From NCBI RefSeq assembly GCF_002127535.1, contig NZ_MUBJ01000019.1, positions 27,091-91,090 of the forward strand: a stretch of DNA of 64,000 nucleotides, in the 5' to 3' direction. Position numbers and translations under genes: made by a program. Shown here one piece after another: positions 1 to 8,503 of the stretch (positions are counted from its first letter, which is position 1; the number at the start of each line of letters is the position of its first letter). Source of the stretch: Xenorhabdus vietnamensis. Lineage in GTDB: Bacteria > Pseudomonadota > Gammaproteobacteria > Enterobacterales > Enterobacteriaceae. Below the pieces are notes generated by a model. It saw only the letters and a list, made by a program, of their open reading frames with translations. It did not search any database and had not been told where the DNA came from.

Positions 1-1321
1 TCGCATCCGGATCACCCAAACGGAGATTATTAGCAACAGTATCCTGAAATAGTGCCGTTTCCTGAAATACCATTGTGACGGTGTCATACAGGGCTTGAGT
101 CTGATAATGATGAATAGGTTCACCACCCAGACGGATCTCACCTTTATCCAGTTGATAAAAAGAGAGCAATAAATAAGCCAGTGTGGATTTACCACTGCCG
201 CTTGGCCCCACAATAGCGGTCATACTGCCCTGTGGTGCATAAAATGAAACGTTTTGGATAGCTGGCTGACTGGTTCCCGGATAGCTAAATGAAATATTGT
301 TAACTTTAACATCGTATTTAGCTGGCGCTGCCAATGGGCCGGAAACCTGCGTTTCAACCGCTTCTATTTCTGCAATATGCGTTTCGCCTACTTGTGTCAA
401 TGCGGTGACATTGAGTAGGGGAATGATCCCGCGTAAAGGCGTAATTGTGGCAAACAGCAGCAAAATCGTGATGAGCATTTCAGAAAGTGTGAGTGCTTCC
501 GTAGAATGAATGCGTAATGCTCCGGCCAGAATGCCAACGACCACGCTGGTATCAATGACGATGTAAAACAGGCTCAGTAGCGGTATGCTTTTGAATACTC
601 CGCGGCGGAATGCGGTACGTAATTGTTCAATTTCTTGGTCAAAACGTTGTTCTACCGTCGTGGTGACTGCTGCTGCGCGGATAAAGGCCATGCCTTGTGC
701 ATACTCTACGATCGATTCAGATACGTCAGCCATCATAGCTGCCCGTCGATGCAATATTTCATTCAGCTTTTGACGGATAGCACCCAGGATAATTAGTCCA
801 ACCATCAGTACCAATAGGGCACTGCCAGCAACAATCCAATCGAACCAGAATAAGGCCAGATAAATAAGCGCCAGCATCGTGATCTGACAGGTGATTTGTG
901 GGGTGGTATAGGCGGATTGATTTTCCTGCCATTGCACATCTTCGGATAATGTCAGGGCTATTTTTCCGGCACTTAATCCCCGAATAGTCGCGACAGACAT
1001 ACTAACAAGCCGTTGTAGCAAAGAGCGGCGGATTTCTATACCCAATCCATAAGCGGCAATGGTGAGTTGGCGTAATGCGCGAGACATAAAAGCGAACCGC
1101 AGCAACAGTAAAAGAATCAATAAAGACAGAGTAATAAGCGGCAGCATATCGTTGCCACTTTCTTTCAGATGAGTGTACTTCAGATGAGTGATAGCCCAAG
1201 CTGCGATAGCAAGTTGAGCAATAATTGCAATAGTATCAAGCTGTTTATATAACAACCCACGGAACCAGACCCGTTGTAGTTTCGGGGACAGATGTTGCTG
1301 GAGACGATTAAATAACCCCAT
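1..1321 (-). CDS. ABC half-transporter, YbtP/YbtQ-like (C-terminus cut by window edge)
   Basis: Second ABC half-transporter of the iron locus; about 440 codons are present, running off the left edge. The start is the ATG at 1321 (MGLFNRLQQHL), which overlaps the end of the preceding ABC gene by 14 nt, so translation is probably coupled. The first 320 or so residues form an exporter-type membrane domain. The nucleotide-binding domain begins near residue 345, with a Walker A motif (GPSGSGKST, Lys about 378) and a Q-loop (MVFQETALF); the signature, Walker B and H-loop lie outside the window. In Yersinia the paired half-transporters YbtP and YbtQ have exporter architecture but import ferric yersiniabactin in the inner membrane. 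The same job is inferred from the neighbouring FyuA-like receptor and YbtX-like protein. A siderophore exporter is the main alternative. Confidence 0.85.
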   Translation of the reverse strand, partial: MGLFNRLQQHLSPKLQRVWFRGLLYKQLDTIAIIAQLAIAAWAITHLKYTHLKESGNDMLPLITLSLLILLLLLRFAFMSRALRQLTIAAYGLGIEIRRSLLQRLVSMSVATIRGLSAGKIALTLSEDVQWQENQSAYTTPQITCQITMLALIYLALFWFDWIVAGSALLVLMVGLIILGAIRQKLNEILHRRAAMMADVSESIVEYAQGMAFIRAAAVTTTVEQRFDQEIEQLRTAFRRGVFKSIPLLSLFYIVIDTSVVVGILAGALRIHSTEALTLSEMLITILLLFATITPLRGIIPLLNVTALTQVGETHIAEIEAVETQVSGPLAAPAKYDVKVNNISFSYPGTSQPAIQNVSFYAPQGSMTAIVGPSGSGKSTLAYLLLSFYQLDKGEIRLGGEPIHHYQTQALYDTVTMVFQETALFQDTVANNLRLGDPDA

Positions 1322-3137
1322 GATAATTTACTCCTGTTCCGGTATTTTCTCCCCGCCAGGCTGCCCACTGCTTGGCATACGCGCCTTGCTGTGCGACCAG
1401 TTCATCATGAGTACCTTGCTCAATGATTTGTCCTTTATCCAAGACCACTATTTGATCAAGGTGGCGGATGGTTGGCAGACGATGGGCAATAACAATCACT
1501 GTCTTATTGCGACCTGTTTCAGTGTGACATAACGCATTGAGTGCTTGTTGCATCTCTTTTTCGCATTCAGGGTCGGCATAGGCAGTGGCTTCATCCAAGA
1601 CAAGAATGGGTGCGTTTTTCAGGATGGCTGTGGCAACAGCGATACGCTGTTTTTCTCCCACAGATAAGCTGATACCGTTGTTAAGTACGGTGTTGTAGCC
1701 TTGTGGTAGCTGTTGGATAAATTGGTGTGCCTGTGCTGCGGTGGCCGCCGCTTCAACTTCCGCTTGGGAAGCATCAGGGCGGGCCAATCGGATATTATTG
1801 GCTATCGTATCGTTGAACAGGAATATCCGCTGGAAAACAAAAGAGATGTTATTGCGCAGGGTAGGCTCATCCATATTGCGGATATCAATGCCACCAACAG
1901 TAATTTTGCCTTGTTGTGGATCCCAAAGACGGGCAATTAAACTGGCTACCGTGGATTTGCCAGAACCACTGGCTCCGACCAGAGCCAGTGAACTTCCGGC
2001 AGGTACGGAAAACGAGATGTTATTTAATGCATTATCCTGCTCATCTTGATAAGAGAAGCTGACATTATGTAAGGTCACGTTATGATCAACAGGCATTTGA
2101 TCGGCAGATGTTTGACCCTGAGTGCATGGTGTTAATTCAGGTTGATTCATTAACCAGTGATAACGTGTAATTAATGCCTCTTGCTGTTGCAAACGTGTCA
2201 TCACAGCGAACATGGATGAGGCAATATTACCGAATGCCATAGCAGCCAAGATAAAGAAGGTGAATTCAAATACAGAGATTTCTTGTCGGCTAAATAGCCA
2301 GATTGCCAAAGGAAGAACAAACAATAGGTTAGCGCTGGATAACACAAAAAATCGGCTGGATTTGACCTGCACTTTCTCAACCCAAACATCAATAATGCGT
2401 GTCAGGGCGGTAAATGCTTCTTCCGCTCGCTGTAGCGCAATATTGCCGCCTGAATAGGTTTTTACCACAGGGATTGCATTGATAACTTCACCCATGGTTG
2501 AAGCAATACGATTTTGGGCTGCGTAAAAACGCTGAGTTGTGGTTTGAACTTTCATCTGAATATAGATGAATAATAAACAAGCGCCCAAAGTCGGGGCGAA
2601 TGCCGCCAATGCTAACCGCCAATCGATGGCCAACATAACACTCAATGCGATCAATGGGCCAAACAAGGTTGCGGACATCTCTGGAATGATGTGGGCAATG
2701 CCATCTTCAAGCTGTTCGACGTCATCTAACATCATTTTCTTGATTTCGGTGCTGTCGGTTTGTATGAAGAAGCCTAAGGGAACAGACTTCAATTTACTGC
2801 TGATTTTGCGACGAACATCAGCCTGAACGTCGGCGGCGATCAAATGAGAAACAAACGTTGAGCCACTGAAAGTCAGCATAGCGGCAAAAGTGGCGCTTAA
2901 TAACATGACACCGTAACTCAGTAACGTGTCATATTTCCCGTCATAGATAGACTGGGTAATCAGCCCTGCAATCGCAGCCGGTAATATTTGCAGTCCAGCG
3001 GAAACAATGGCAAGCGCAATGGCAACGTAACTTAGTGCGCGATATGGGCGCATCATATTCCACAGTGCCTTAATGACTCCGGCATCCGCGGCGCGTTGCT
3101 CTGGCGAGTTCTGTACAGAAGAATCATTATTGGGCAT
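1308..3137 (-). CDS. ABC half-transporter, YbtP/YbtQ-like
   Basis: Full-length 609-residue half-transporter with a membrane domain fused to an ATPase. The start MPNNDSSVQ at 3137 is preferred over an upstream in-frame codon at 3191, because 3137 overlaps the end of the MFS gene by only 11 nt, in keeping with the tight packing of this operon. The N-terminal part holds about six membrane helices. The ATPase half shows Walker A (GASGSGKST, near residue 393), signature LSVGEKQR (near 487; the canonical SGG is SVG here), Walker B ILVLDEAT (near 512) and H-loop VIVIAHRL (near 549). It most likely forms a heterodimer with the next gene, as YbtP and YbtQ do, to bring ferric siderophore through the inner membrane. 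Direction of transport is inferred from context, since the fold alone would suggest export. Confidence 0.85.
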   Translation of the reverse strand: MPNNDSSVQNSPEQRAADAGVIKALWNMMRPYRALSYVAIALAIVSAGLQILPAAIAGLITQSIYDGKYDTLLSYGVMLLSATFAAMLTFSGSTFVSHLIAADVQADVRRKISSKLKSVPLGFFIQTDSTEIKKMMLDDVEQLEDGIAHIIPEMSATLFGPLIALSVMLAIDWRLALAAFAPTLGACLLFIYIQMKVQTTTQRFYAAQNRIASTMGEVINAIPVVKTYSGGNIALQRAEEAFTALTRIIDVWVEKVQVKSSRFFVLSSANLLFVLPLAIWLFSRQEISVFEFTFFILAAMAFGNIASSMFAVMTRLQQQEALITRYHWLMNQPELTPCTQGQTSADQMPVDHNVTLHNVSFSYQDEQDNALNNISFSVPAGSSLALVGASGSGKSTVASLIARLWDPQQGKITVGGIDIRNMDEPTLRNNISFVFQRIFLFNDTIANNIRLARPDASQAEVEAAATAAQAHQFIQQLPQGYNTVLNNGISLSVGEKQRIAVATAILKNAPILVLDEATAYADPECEKEMQQALNALCHTETGRNKTVIVIAHRLPTIRHLDQIVVLDKGQIIEQGTHDELVAQQGAYAKQWAAWRGENTGTGVNYHGVI

Positions 3138-4380
3138 AGGTGCTTTCCTTTTGGAAATCGCGGCGTTTGCGTAATACCCAGAACAGGCCAACGAGGGTGA
3201 AGAGTGATGCTAAAGCGAAAAGGGAAGCATAGCCTGTTTTGGTCACAATCAGCCCACCCAGTATTGAACAGATGATCGCAATGCTCATATCTGCGGATTG
3301 CATCAACGCAAAATCCACACCAGATTGTGTACCTGCCGCCAGAGACATCATTTGGGTATATAAAGCAACAAATTTGGCCGCGGTGATTAATGTGATGAGG
3401 ACGTATGCAGATGAAAGCAGGGATACAGAGGTTTCTGGTTGTTGGGCAAGCCAGAAAATTCCCGCTAACACCAGGCATTCAAGCAGCATAAGGCACAATA
3501 ATGTCTGAATGGCCCCTAATTTACGTACAATGATGCCGCCAGACAGGACACCGGATAATCCGGCTAATGCACCACCGCTGGCTGCAATGATGCCTAGTTG
3601 GGTTAAATCTACTCCGCGATCGATTAAAAACGGAGAGAGCATACCGAGTGACAGGCGTGTACCCACCATACATAACAGTATTAAAACCAGTGCCTGTTTA
3701 ACCGGAGTTCGGCGTAATGCACTCTTCAGGGAAGGGGTTGCCACCGCTGTTGAAACATCCGGTTCTTGCTTTCCCTGAGTTTTTCGGATGAACAAAATAG
3801 GCAGTGACATTAAGAGAATCACAATGGTTAATACACCTGCGCCAATATGCCAGCCATACAATGAAGTCAGATATAAAAACAGACCGCTGCCGATAATGGC
3901 TCCCAGATAACCGCCCCCGACCTGCATGACATTGCTCCAAGGGCGAAGTTGTGGTGGTAACCGGTCGATAGCATGGCCATCTGTGGTGGTGTCTACAATG
4001 GTCAGGCAAAGTGTTATCAGAAACAGAGCCGCAATAATCAGTGGCATATGTTCAGCGGGGTTTGCCAATGACATTGCGCAGAAAAGCAGTGTAATTAGCA
4101 GATTGCCACAGAGCATGAGGCGGCGGGGGTGAGTATCCCCCGAACCTGATTTGCGATAGCGCTCTACAATCGGCGCCCAAAGGAATTTGCATGCCCAGGG
4201 TAACATCAACAGATAAAGTAACCCTATCTTATCCGGCGTTACACCGTGGCTGCGCAAAAATGCGGGCATGCTTTGTAACGTTAACATGCCAATGGTACTT
4301 TGGATGGTGTAAACACCAGCCAAAGTCAAAAGCAGTAACGAAACGTGACGGGAATTTGCAATATTGTGCGTTTGCGTCAT
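3127..4380 (-). CDS. MFS transporter, YbtX/Irp8-like
   Basis: A 417-residue major facilitator protein with about 12 hydrophobic helices and a central hydrophilic loop near residues 195-225 (KTQGKQEPDVST). Its ATG at 4380 overlaps the stop of the receptor gene (ATGA), and its own end overlaps the next ABC gene, so it is the second gene of a four-gene operon. In yersiniabactin islands the equivalent MFS gene (ybtX/irp8) lies beside ybtPQ; its precise role there is unsettled, with siderophore handling or zinc-related transport both proposed. AmpG-like muropeptide permeases are distant relatives and would be the alternative label by similarity alone. The operon context favours iron uptake. Confidence 0.8.
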   Translation of the reverse strand: MTQTHNIANSRHVSLLLLTLAGVYTIQSTIGMLTLQSMPAFLRSHGVTPDKIGLLYLLMLPWACKFLWAPIVERYRKSGSGDTHPRRLMLCGNLLITLLFCAMSLANPAEHMPLIIAALFLITLCLTIVDTTTDGHAIDRLPPQLRPWSNVMQVGGGYLGAIIGSGLFLYLTSLYGWHIGAGVLTIVILLMSLPILFIRKTQGKQEPDVSTAVATPSLKSALRRTPVKQALVLILLCMVGTRLSLGMLSPFLIDRGVDLTQLGIIAASGGALAGLSGVLSGGIIVRKLGAIQTLLCLMLLECLVLAGIFWLAQQPETSVSLLSSAYVLITLITAAKFVALYTQMMSLAAGTQSGVDFALMQSADMSIAIICSILGGLIVTKTGYASLFALASLFTLVGLFWVLRKRRDFQKESTYAQ

Positions 4381-6353
4381 AATGCAACGCTCACGTCCAG
4401 CCCCACATTCAAGCCCTTACTCATCATGCTACCTTGTGTGAAACTAGAAACACGGTACTTTTTGTTGCCCAGATTTTCGCCATAAAGTTTGACGTTAACA
4501 CCGTGAGCCATTTCTAAACTTAATGAAGCGTCATAGAGAGTATATGCGCCTTGTTCAAGGGTATTCGCTTCATTAAAGTAGCTTTTTGAATAGTGGCGGG
4601 CACCAGCATTTACATAGAGATTTCCTGGCAAGAATGTCTGATTAATCAGATAGTCGACATTTGCATTAAGCATGATATCTGGCGCATATGGCAGACGTTT
4701 GCCGTTGTAACTTACGCTATTTATTGTATTGGTTGCATGAGTGAAGTTTGATTTACCTACACTGCCGCCAAGAGAAAATCTGAGTCCTTGCATTGGTTTG
4801 ATCTGGCTACTCAGTTCAATCCCTTTACTTTCTGCTTTTCCGGCATTGCGAATGGATTGCATGCCAATAGGTCCAACATAGATCTGCTTGTCTTTTGAAC
4901 GAATATAATAAACCGCACTGTTTAATGTCACGGCATTATCAAAGAATGCGGTATTCCAACCGAATTCATAATTGTCTGAAGTTTCGGTATCGTAAGGTTT
5001 TCTATCCTCGGCAGAGGAAATAATGTTATTGAACCCGCCGGGTTTATAACCTTTAGTTGCAGAAACATAGAAACGGGTATCAGGCGTGAATTGCCAGCCC
5101 AAAGCCGCTTTAGGGGTAAATTCGTTGTTGGAAACTTGATTATCAAATGCGTCAATTTTCATGATGTCAGATCCTGAGTAGTTGATCTGAGATTTTTCAT
5201 GTGACAAACGACCACCAAGGGTGAGATCCCATTGAGACGCAATGGGTAATTTAACTTCGCCAAACAGAGCTAGCGATTTTCCTTTGATTTTGTTGTGGGC
5301 ATCATTATAGCTAGTATGATGTTTATTGGTTTCATCTGAGAACCAACCGCCGAGAACACTGGTTATTCCATTTGAGTAGTTGGAATTTAAACGCAGTTCT
5401 TGGGTTGTGGCGTGGTGTTTCTCTTTCCATTTACCCCCGACGAAATCACGGAAGATATCGCGATCCTGATAAGAAGTGACACTGGTCAATGCATTCTCAC
5501 CGAAATCATATTCAGCTTTCAGCGCATAACTGTTGACTCGCCGTTTTAAATCAGGGGTAGAGCCATCGTATTCTTTCCGGCGGAATTGCTCGTCGGTTAA
5601 ATAAAGTTCTTCGTGTGAGTTGAGATCTTCATGAGCAAAGCTAAGTTCAGCACTGAAGGGAGAATCATCCGGCGCAAATGTCAGTTGTCCTTTACCTAAC
5701 CAGGTTTTGCTGGAATCAATATTTTTAGCACCCCGATTTGGTGCATCAATTTGCCCCGGCTCTTTTACCCAGCGTAGGCTCGTACTGCCATAAAGAATGC
5801 CCTCGATCAAAGGCGTTGATCCGCTGAAGGAACCACCTTGCTTTAATTTAGAATAATTACCAGAAAGGTTAAGCCAAGGGCCTTCCTTGGGAGAACGAGT
5901 GATAATATTGATAACACCTGCTTGGGCGTTTCCACCATATAAAGTGCCTTGAGGGCCACGTAATAATTCTACACGTTCTACATTAATTAATTCCTGTGTC
6001 AGAAATTGGTGATCCTGAGGAACGCCATCAACATAAATTCGAATGGAAGGTGAATAGTAATCAGGTGAACTAATGCCCCGAATTGTGGTTGCCGCATAAG
6101 TTCGGTTACCGCGAGAGCGGATTTGTAAACCGGGGAAAGCACGTTCAAGATCCTGCACCTGAGTGATACCCGCTTGCTCAAGTTCTTCGCCAGTTTTAAC
6201 CAAAATGCTGCCGTCAACTTTATTTAATGCTTCTTCTCGTTTATTAGCGGTTACGATCAAAACATCTTCTTTAGCTTCAGGTGCATGTTCTGCCCAAGCT
6301 ACAGGTGAAACCAGACAACATAAGACAGATGCCTTAGCATATTTTCTCTTCAT
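4377..6353 (-). CDS. TonB-dependent siderophore receptor, FyuA-like
   Basis: A 658-residue outer-membrane receptor. A signal peptide (residues 1-21, ending SPVAWA) is followed by a TonB box (EDVLIVTA, residues 29-36). A plug domain follows, with the characteristic VELLRGPQGTLYG near residues 130-145, and then a beta-barrel to the C-terminus. Several stretches resemble the yersiniabactin/pesticin receptor FyuA, for example YVDGVPQ, GYKPGG(F/Y)N and SNAGKA-like RNAGKAESKGIEL. The barrel would bind a ferric siderophore and import it using TonB energy; the tonB gene is at 50078 in this window. It is the first gene of the operon with the MFS and two ABC genes. The upstream region carries a Fur box and repeated CTAACG motifs. 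The substrate is not deducible; a phenolate siderophore of the yersiniabactin type is the best guess. Confidence 0.88.
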   Translation of the reverse strand: MKRKYAKASVLCCLVSPVAWAEHAPEAKEDVLIVTANKREEALNKVDGSILVKTGEELEQAGITQVQDLERAFPGLQIRSRGNRTYAATTIRGISSPDYYSPSIRIYVDGVPQDHQFLTQELINVERVELLRGPQGTLYGGNAQAGVINIITRSPKEGPWLNLSGNYSKLKQGGSFSGSTPLIEGILYGSTSLRWVKEPGQIDAPNRGAKNIDSSKTWLGKGQLTFAPDDSPFSAELSFAHEDLNSHEELYLTDEQFRRKEYDGSTPDLKRRVNSYALKAEYDFGENALTSVTSYQDRDIFRDFVGGKWKEKHHATTQELRLNSNYSNGITSVLGGWFSDETNKHHTSYNDAHNKIKGKSLALFGEVKLPIASQWDLTLGGRLSHEKSQINYSGSDIMKIDAFDNQVSNNEFTPKAALGWQFTPDTRFYVSATKGYKPGGFNNIISSAEDRKPYDTETSDNYEFGWNTAFFDNAVTLNSAVYYIRSKDKQIYVGPIGMQSIRNAGKAESKGIELSSQIKPMQGLRFSLGGSVGKSNFTHATNTINSVSYNGKRLPYAPDIMLNANVDYLINQTFLPGNLYVNAGARHYSKSYFNEANTLEQGAYTLYDASLSLEMAHGVNVKLYGENLGNKKYRVSSFTQGSMMSKGLNVGLDVSVAL

Positions 6354-6430
6354 ATTAATACTCGTTATGCCTTGTCAAATCATGTTTTACAAAAACTAAG
6401 TGTGGTAAAACAAAAAACATCTTTGGGAGA

Positions 6431-6480
6431 CTAACGAGAGTAGAAAATCGGGGCTAACGGGATAGGGACAAAAGTAGCGC
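6431..6480. promoter_or_regulatory. Candidate AraC-regulator binding repeats in the receptor promoter
   Basis: Two imperfect direct repeats, CTAACGAGA (6431-6439) and CTAACGGGA (6454-6462), lie 23 bp apart about 80-110 bp upstream of the receptor start. Each is followed by a purine- and A-rich tail. AraC-family siderophore regulators such as YbtA and PchR bind paired direct repeats, so these are proposed operators for the divergent AraC gene. This is inference from position and repetition only. Confidence 0.4.
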
Positions 6481-6493
6481 AATGCGTACTATT

Positions 6494-6512
6494 GATAATG
6501 ATTATCATTAAT
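6494..6512. promoter_or_regulatory. Fur box between receptor operon and AraC gene
   Basis: The 19 bases match the classical Fur consensus GATAATGATAATCATTATC at 16 positions and read GATAATGATTATCATTAAT. It lies in the divergent intergenic region, 141 bp from the receptor ATG and 136 bp from the AraC ATG. Iron-replete repression of both directions is the expected effect. Confidence 0.85.
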
Positions 6513-6647
6513 GATAAATTGCGTGATATTTACATTATGTATATATATATAAAATAAAAGCATAATGCTCTTAACATACACAACATACTGTTTTTTATGT
6601 AAATAGCATTTGAAATGGAATCTGATGCTAATTTTACAGGGGATCTC

Positions 6648-7628
6648 ATGAAGACGATCTATAGCGAGAAATTGGGAGTTTTCACTGCTGGCCATTGCAG
6701 TTATATGCACTCACAGGTGGAGGAAAATGATATAGCTCCCTCGTTGTTAACGGAGGAACTATCTGACGGAATTCACATAAACCGGATTCGTCTTGAGCTA
6801 AATAAAGATTTCACGGAATATTGTGAAGGGCCGCCAACAGTATCAATTGCGTTTGTTCTAAGCGGAAAAGGGAAAATGGCGATTGAGAACGGCGATGATT
6901 TAGATATTAATCCGGGAACAATGGTTTTTTTCTATTCGCCTAAAATGACACGCGGCATGAATTTCTTTGGTTGTGGAACATGGCATATCCTTGATATCCG
7001 TTTTTCTCTGAACGAAATTGAAGCTCAGGAGTTGCCATCTTTTACCAAACTAACGGCTGGTTTTGAAAAAAATGCGAGTTATAGTGATGTCTTGATGATG
7101 GCTCGCCCTATTTATCCACCATTTATGCAGATAGTTAATCAAATAGAAGAATGTCAATTAAATGGTAGTGTCAGGAAGGTTTATTTAAAGGCAAAAGCGT
7201 TAGAAATACTCGCTTGTGTGACTGCTCAAATTTATGATTGCCAATATAATGCAATTAATGGTTTGCAGCGTCGTGCGGTTTATAATGCAATAAAAATAAT
7301 TAACAGCGACTATCATTACCCTTGGACAATAAAATTGCTATCAAGAGCGGTGGGTTTGAATGAGCGGAAATTAAAAGAGGGATTCCGTGCGGTTGTTTTT
7401 CGTACCTTCCATCAATATCTGGAAAACGTTCGTATGACTACAGCGGAAGATCTATTGAAAAAAGGAATGAGTGTCATTGAGGTTGCGGCAGCAGTGGGTT
7501 ATTCCAGCCCAAGCCATTTTTCTAAACGCTTCCGGCAACACTATTTGATCAATCCTAAAGCATGGCAGGCAAAATATGCCGTGAATCATACATTAAGGAC
7601 TGAACTTATTGCAGCGGAAAGTCAATAG
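6648..7628 (+). CDS. AraC-family siderophore regulator, YbtA/PchR-like
   Basis: A 326-residue transcription factor from the ATG at 6648 (MKTIYSEKLG), chosen over an in-frame ATG at 6615 because AGGGGAT lies a few bases upstream. The N-terminal 200 or so residues form a ligand-sensing domain. The C-terminal part is an AraC double helix-turn-helix, with SRAVGLNERKLKEGF and AAAVGYSSPSHFSKRFRQHY as the two helix pairs. It is divergent from the receptor operon and shares the Fur-controlled region with it, the same arrangement in which YbtA activates fyuA and ybtP in Yersinia in response to siderophore. Positive autoregulatory control of the uptake operon by the ferric siderophore is inferred. Confidence 0.85.
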   Translation: MKTIYSEKLGVFTAGHCSYMHSQVEENDIAPSLLTEELSDGIHINRIRLELNKDFTEYCEGPPTVSIAFVLSGKGKMAIENGDDLDINPGTMVFFYSPKMTRGMNFFGCGTWHILDIRFSLNEIEAQELPSFTKLTAGFEKNASYSDVLMMARPIYPPFMQIVNQIEECQLNGSVRKVYLKAKALEILACVTAQIYDCQYNAINGLQRRAVYNAIKIINSDYHYPWTIKLLSRAVGLNERKLKEGFRAVVFRTFHQYLENVRMTTAEDLLKKGMSVIEVAAAVGYSSPSHFSKRFRQHYLINPKAWQAKYAVNHTLRTELIAAESQ

Positions 7629-7755
7629 AAATTTTGAACGTGATATCTATTTTCTGATTAGCATTTTTTGATTGAGTCATTAATTTGGTGACTGCATTAT
7701 ATTTTTTATAATTAAATTTAATGAGCTGAGGCTCTGACTTACGATAGAAACATAT

Positions 7756-7784
7756 CAATTTCCCCTGTTACACAGGGGAAATTG
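7756..7784 (-). terminator. Terminator between AraC gene and dsbB
   Basis: A perfect 12-bp inverted repeat (CAATTTCCCCTG / CAGGGGAAATTG) with a 5-nt loop sits just past the dsbB stop. It can serve dsbB on the minus strand and possibly the AraC gene on the plus strand. It also marks the boundary between the iron locus and conserved chromosome. Confidence 0.7.
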
Positions 7785-7798
7785 ATTACTCTGAATAT

Positions 7799-8311
7799 CT
7801 ATTTCTGAACTCGGAAAAACTGGCTTACCAATACCAAAATGCCCACCAACAAATAAGCGGCAAAAATGCCAATCAGCCATTGAGGCATATCCAGTGTTAA
7901 AAATTCCCACTGTTTAATAGAACAATCGCCATTGGCCTGAAATACAGAAGGTAGCCAATCATTCAATGGTAACCAAGATGGGAATTGGACAAAGAACTCA
8001 CAAGTATTAAACGGAGAAGGATATAGCTGCATCATGGTGTGATTCCATGCCAATTGCAATCCTTGCCATGCGCTGTAAACCCATATTAGGATCGCCAGCC
8101 AGCGTAAAGGAGTTTTAGGCGCGATTGCTCCTAACAACGCTGCCCCCAAAACACCAAACAACGCAACACGCTCATAAATGCACATTACGCAGGGTTGTAA
8201 CTGCATAACATGTTGAAAATAAAGAGCTGTTGCTTCTAGGATAAGAGCGGTCAGTGCCATCAATAACCATGAGACTTGCCTTTGGGAACTCAGTTTTAAA
8301 AATTGAAACAT
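7799..8311 (-). CDS. dsbB: Disulfide bond formation protein DsbB
   Basis: A 170-residue inner-membrane quinone reductase that reoxidises periplasmic DsbA. Four hydrophobic helices are visible. Both redox cysteine pairs are present: the CVMC pair after the first helix ([12 protein letters not shown]) and the second-loop pair in NTCEFF and NGDCSIKQ. The start [10 protein letters not shown] at 8311 aligns with the E. coli N-terminus and has GGGGAAAAG directly upstream. An earlier in-frame ATG at 8326 lies inside that ribosome binding site context and is less likely. The gene neighbours nhaB and fadR as in E. coli. Confidence 0.97.
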   Translation of the reverse strand: MFQFLKLSSQRQVSWLLMALTALILEATALYFQHVMQLQPCVMCIYERVALFGVLGAALLGAIAPKTPLRWLAILIWVYSAWQGLQLAWNHTMMQLYPSPFNTCEFFVQFPSWLPLNDWLPSVFQANGDCSIKQWEFLTLDMPQWLIGIFAAYLLVGILVLVSQFFRVQK

Positions 8312-8442
8312 GTTCTTTTCCCCCATCTTTTTTTCCTATCTTTTCAAGATAAATAATTGGCTTATTGTGCCGCTTTATCAGCTATAAAAAATGAAATTAC
8401 AATCACCTAAACTATTTTTTCAGAAAAATGATTAACTAAAAA

Positions 8443-8475
8443 GCCGGATAGCGTAGATTTGCACACTATACCGGC
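8443..8475 (-). terminator. nhaB terminator
   Basis: An inverted repeat GCCGG...CCGGC with inner pairing ATAG/CTAT is followed on the minus strand by TTTTT. It lies 28 bp past the nhaB stop and is well placed as a Rho-independent terminator. Confidence 0.65.
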
Positions 8476-8503
8476 AGGATACAATGATAAATTCGGTTAA
8501 TGG

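Noticed and set aside
3053..3478. 141-codon minus-strand frame overlapping the MFS and ABC genes
   Set aside because: It is an out-of-frame shadow of two well-supported genes on the same strand.
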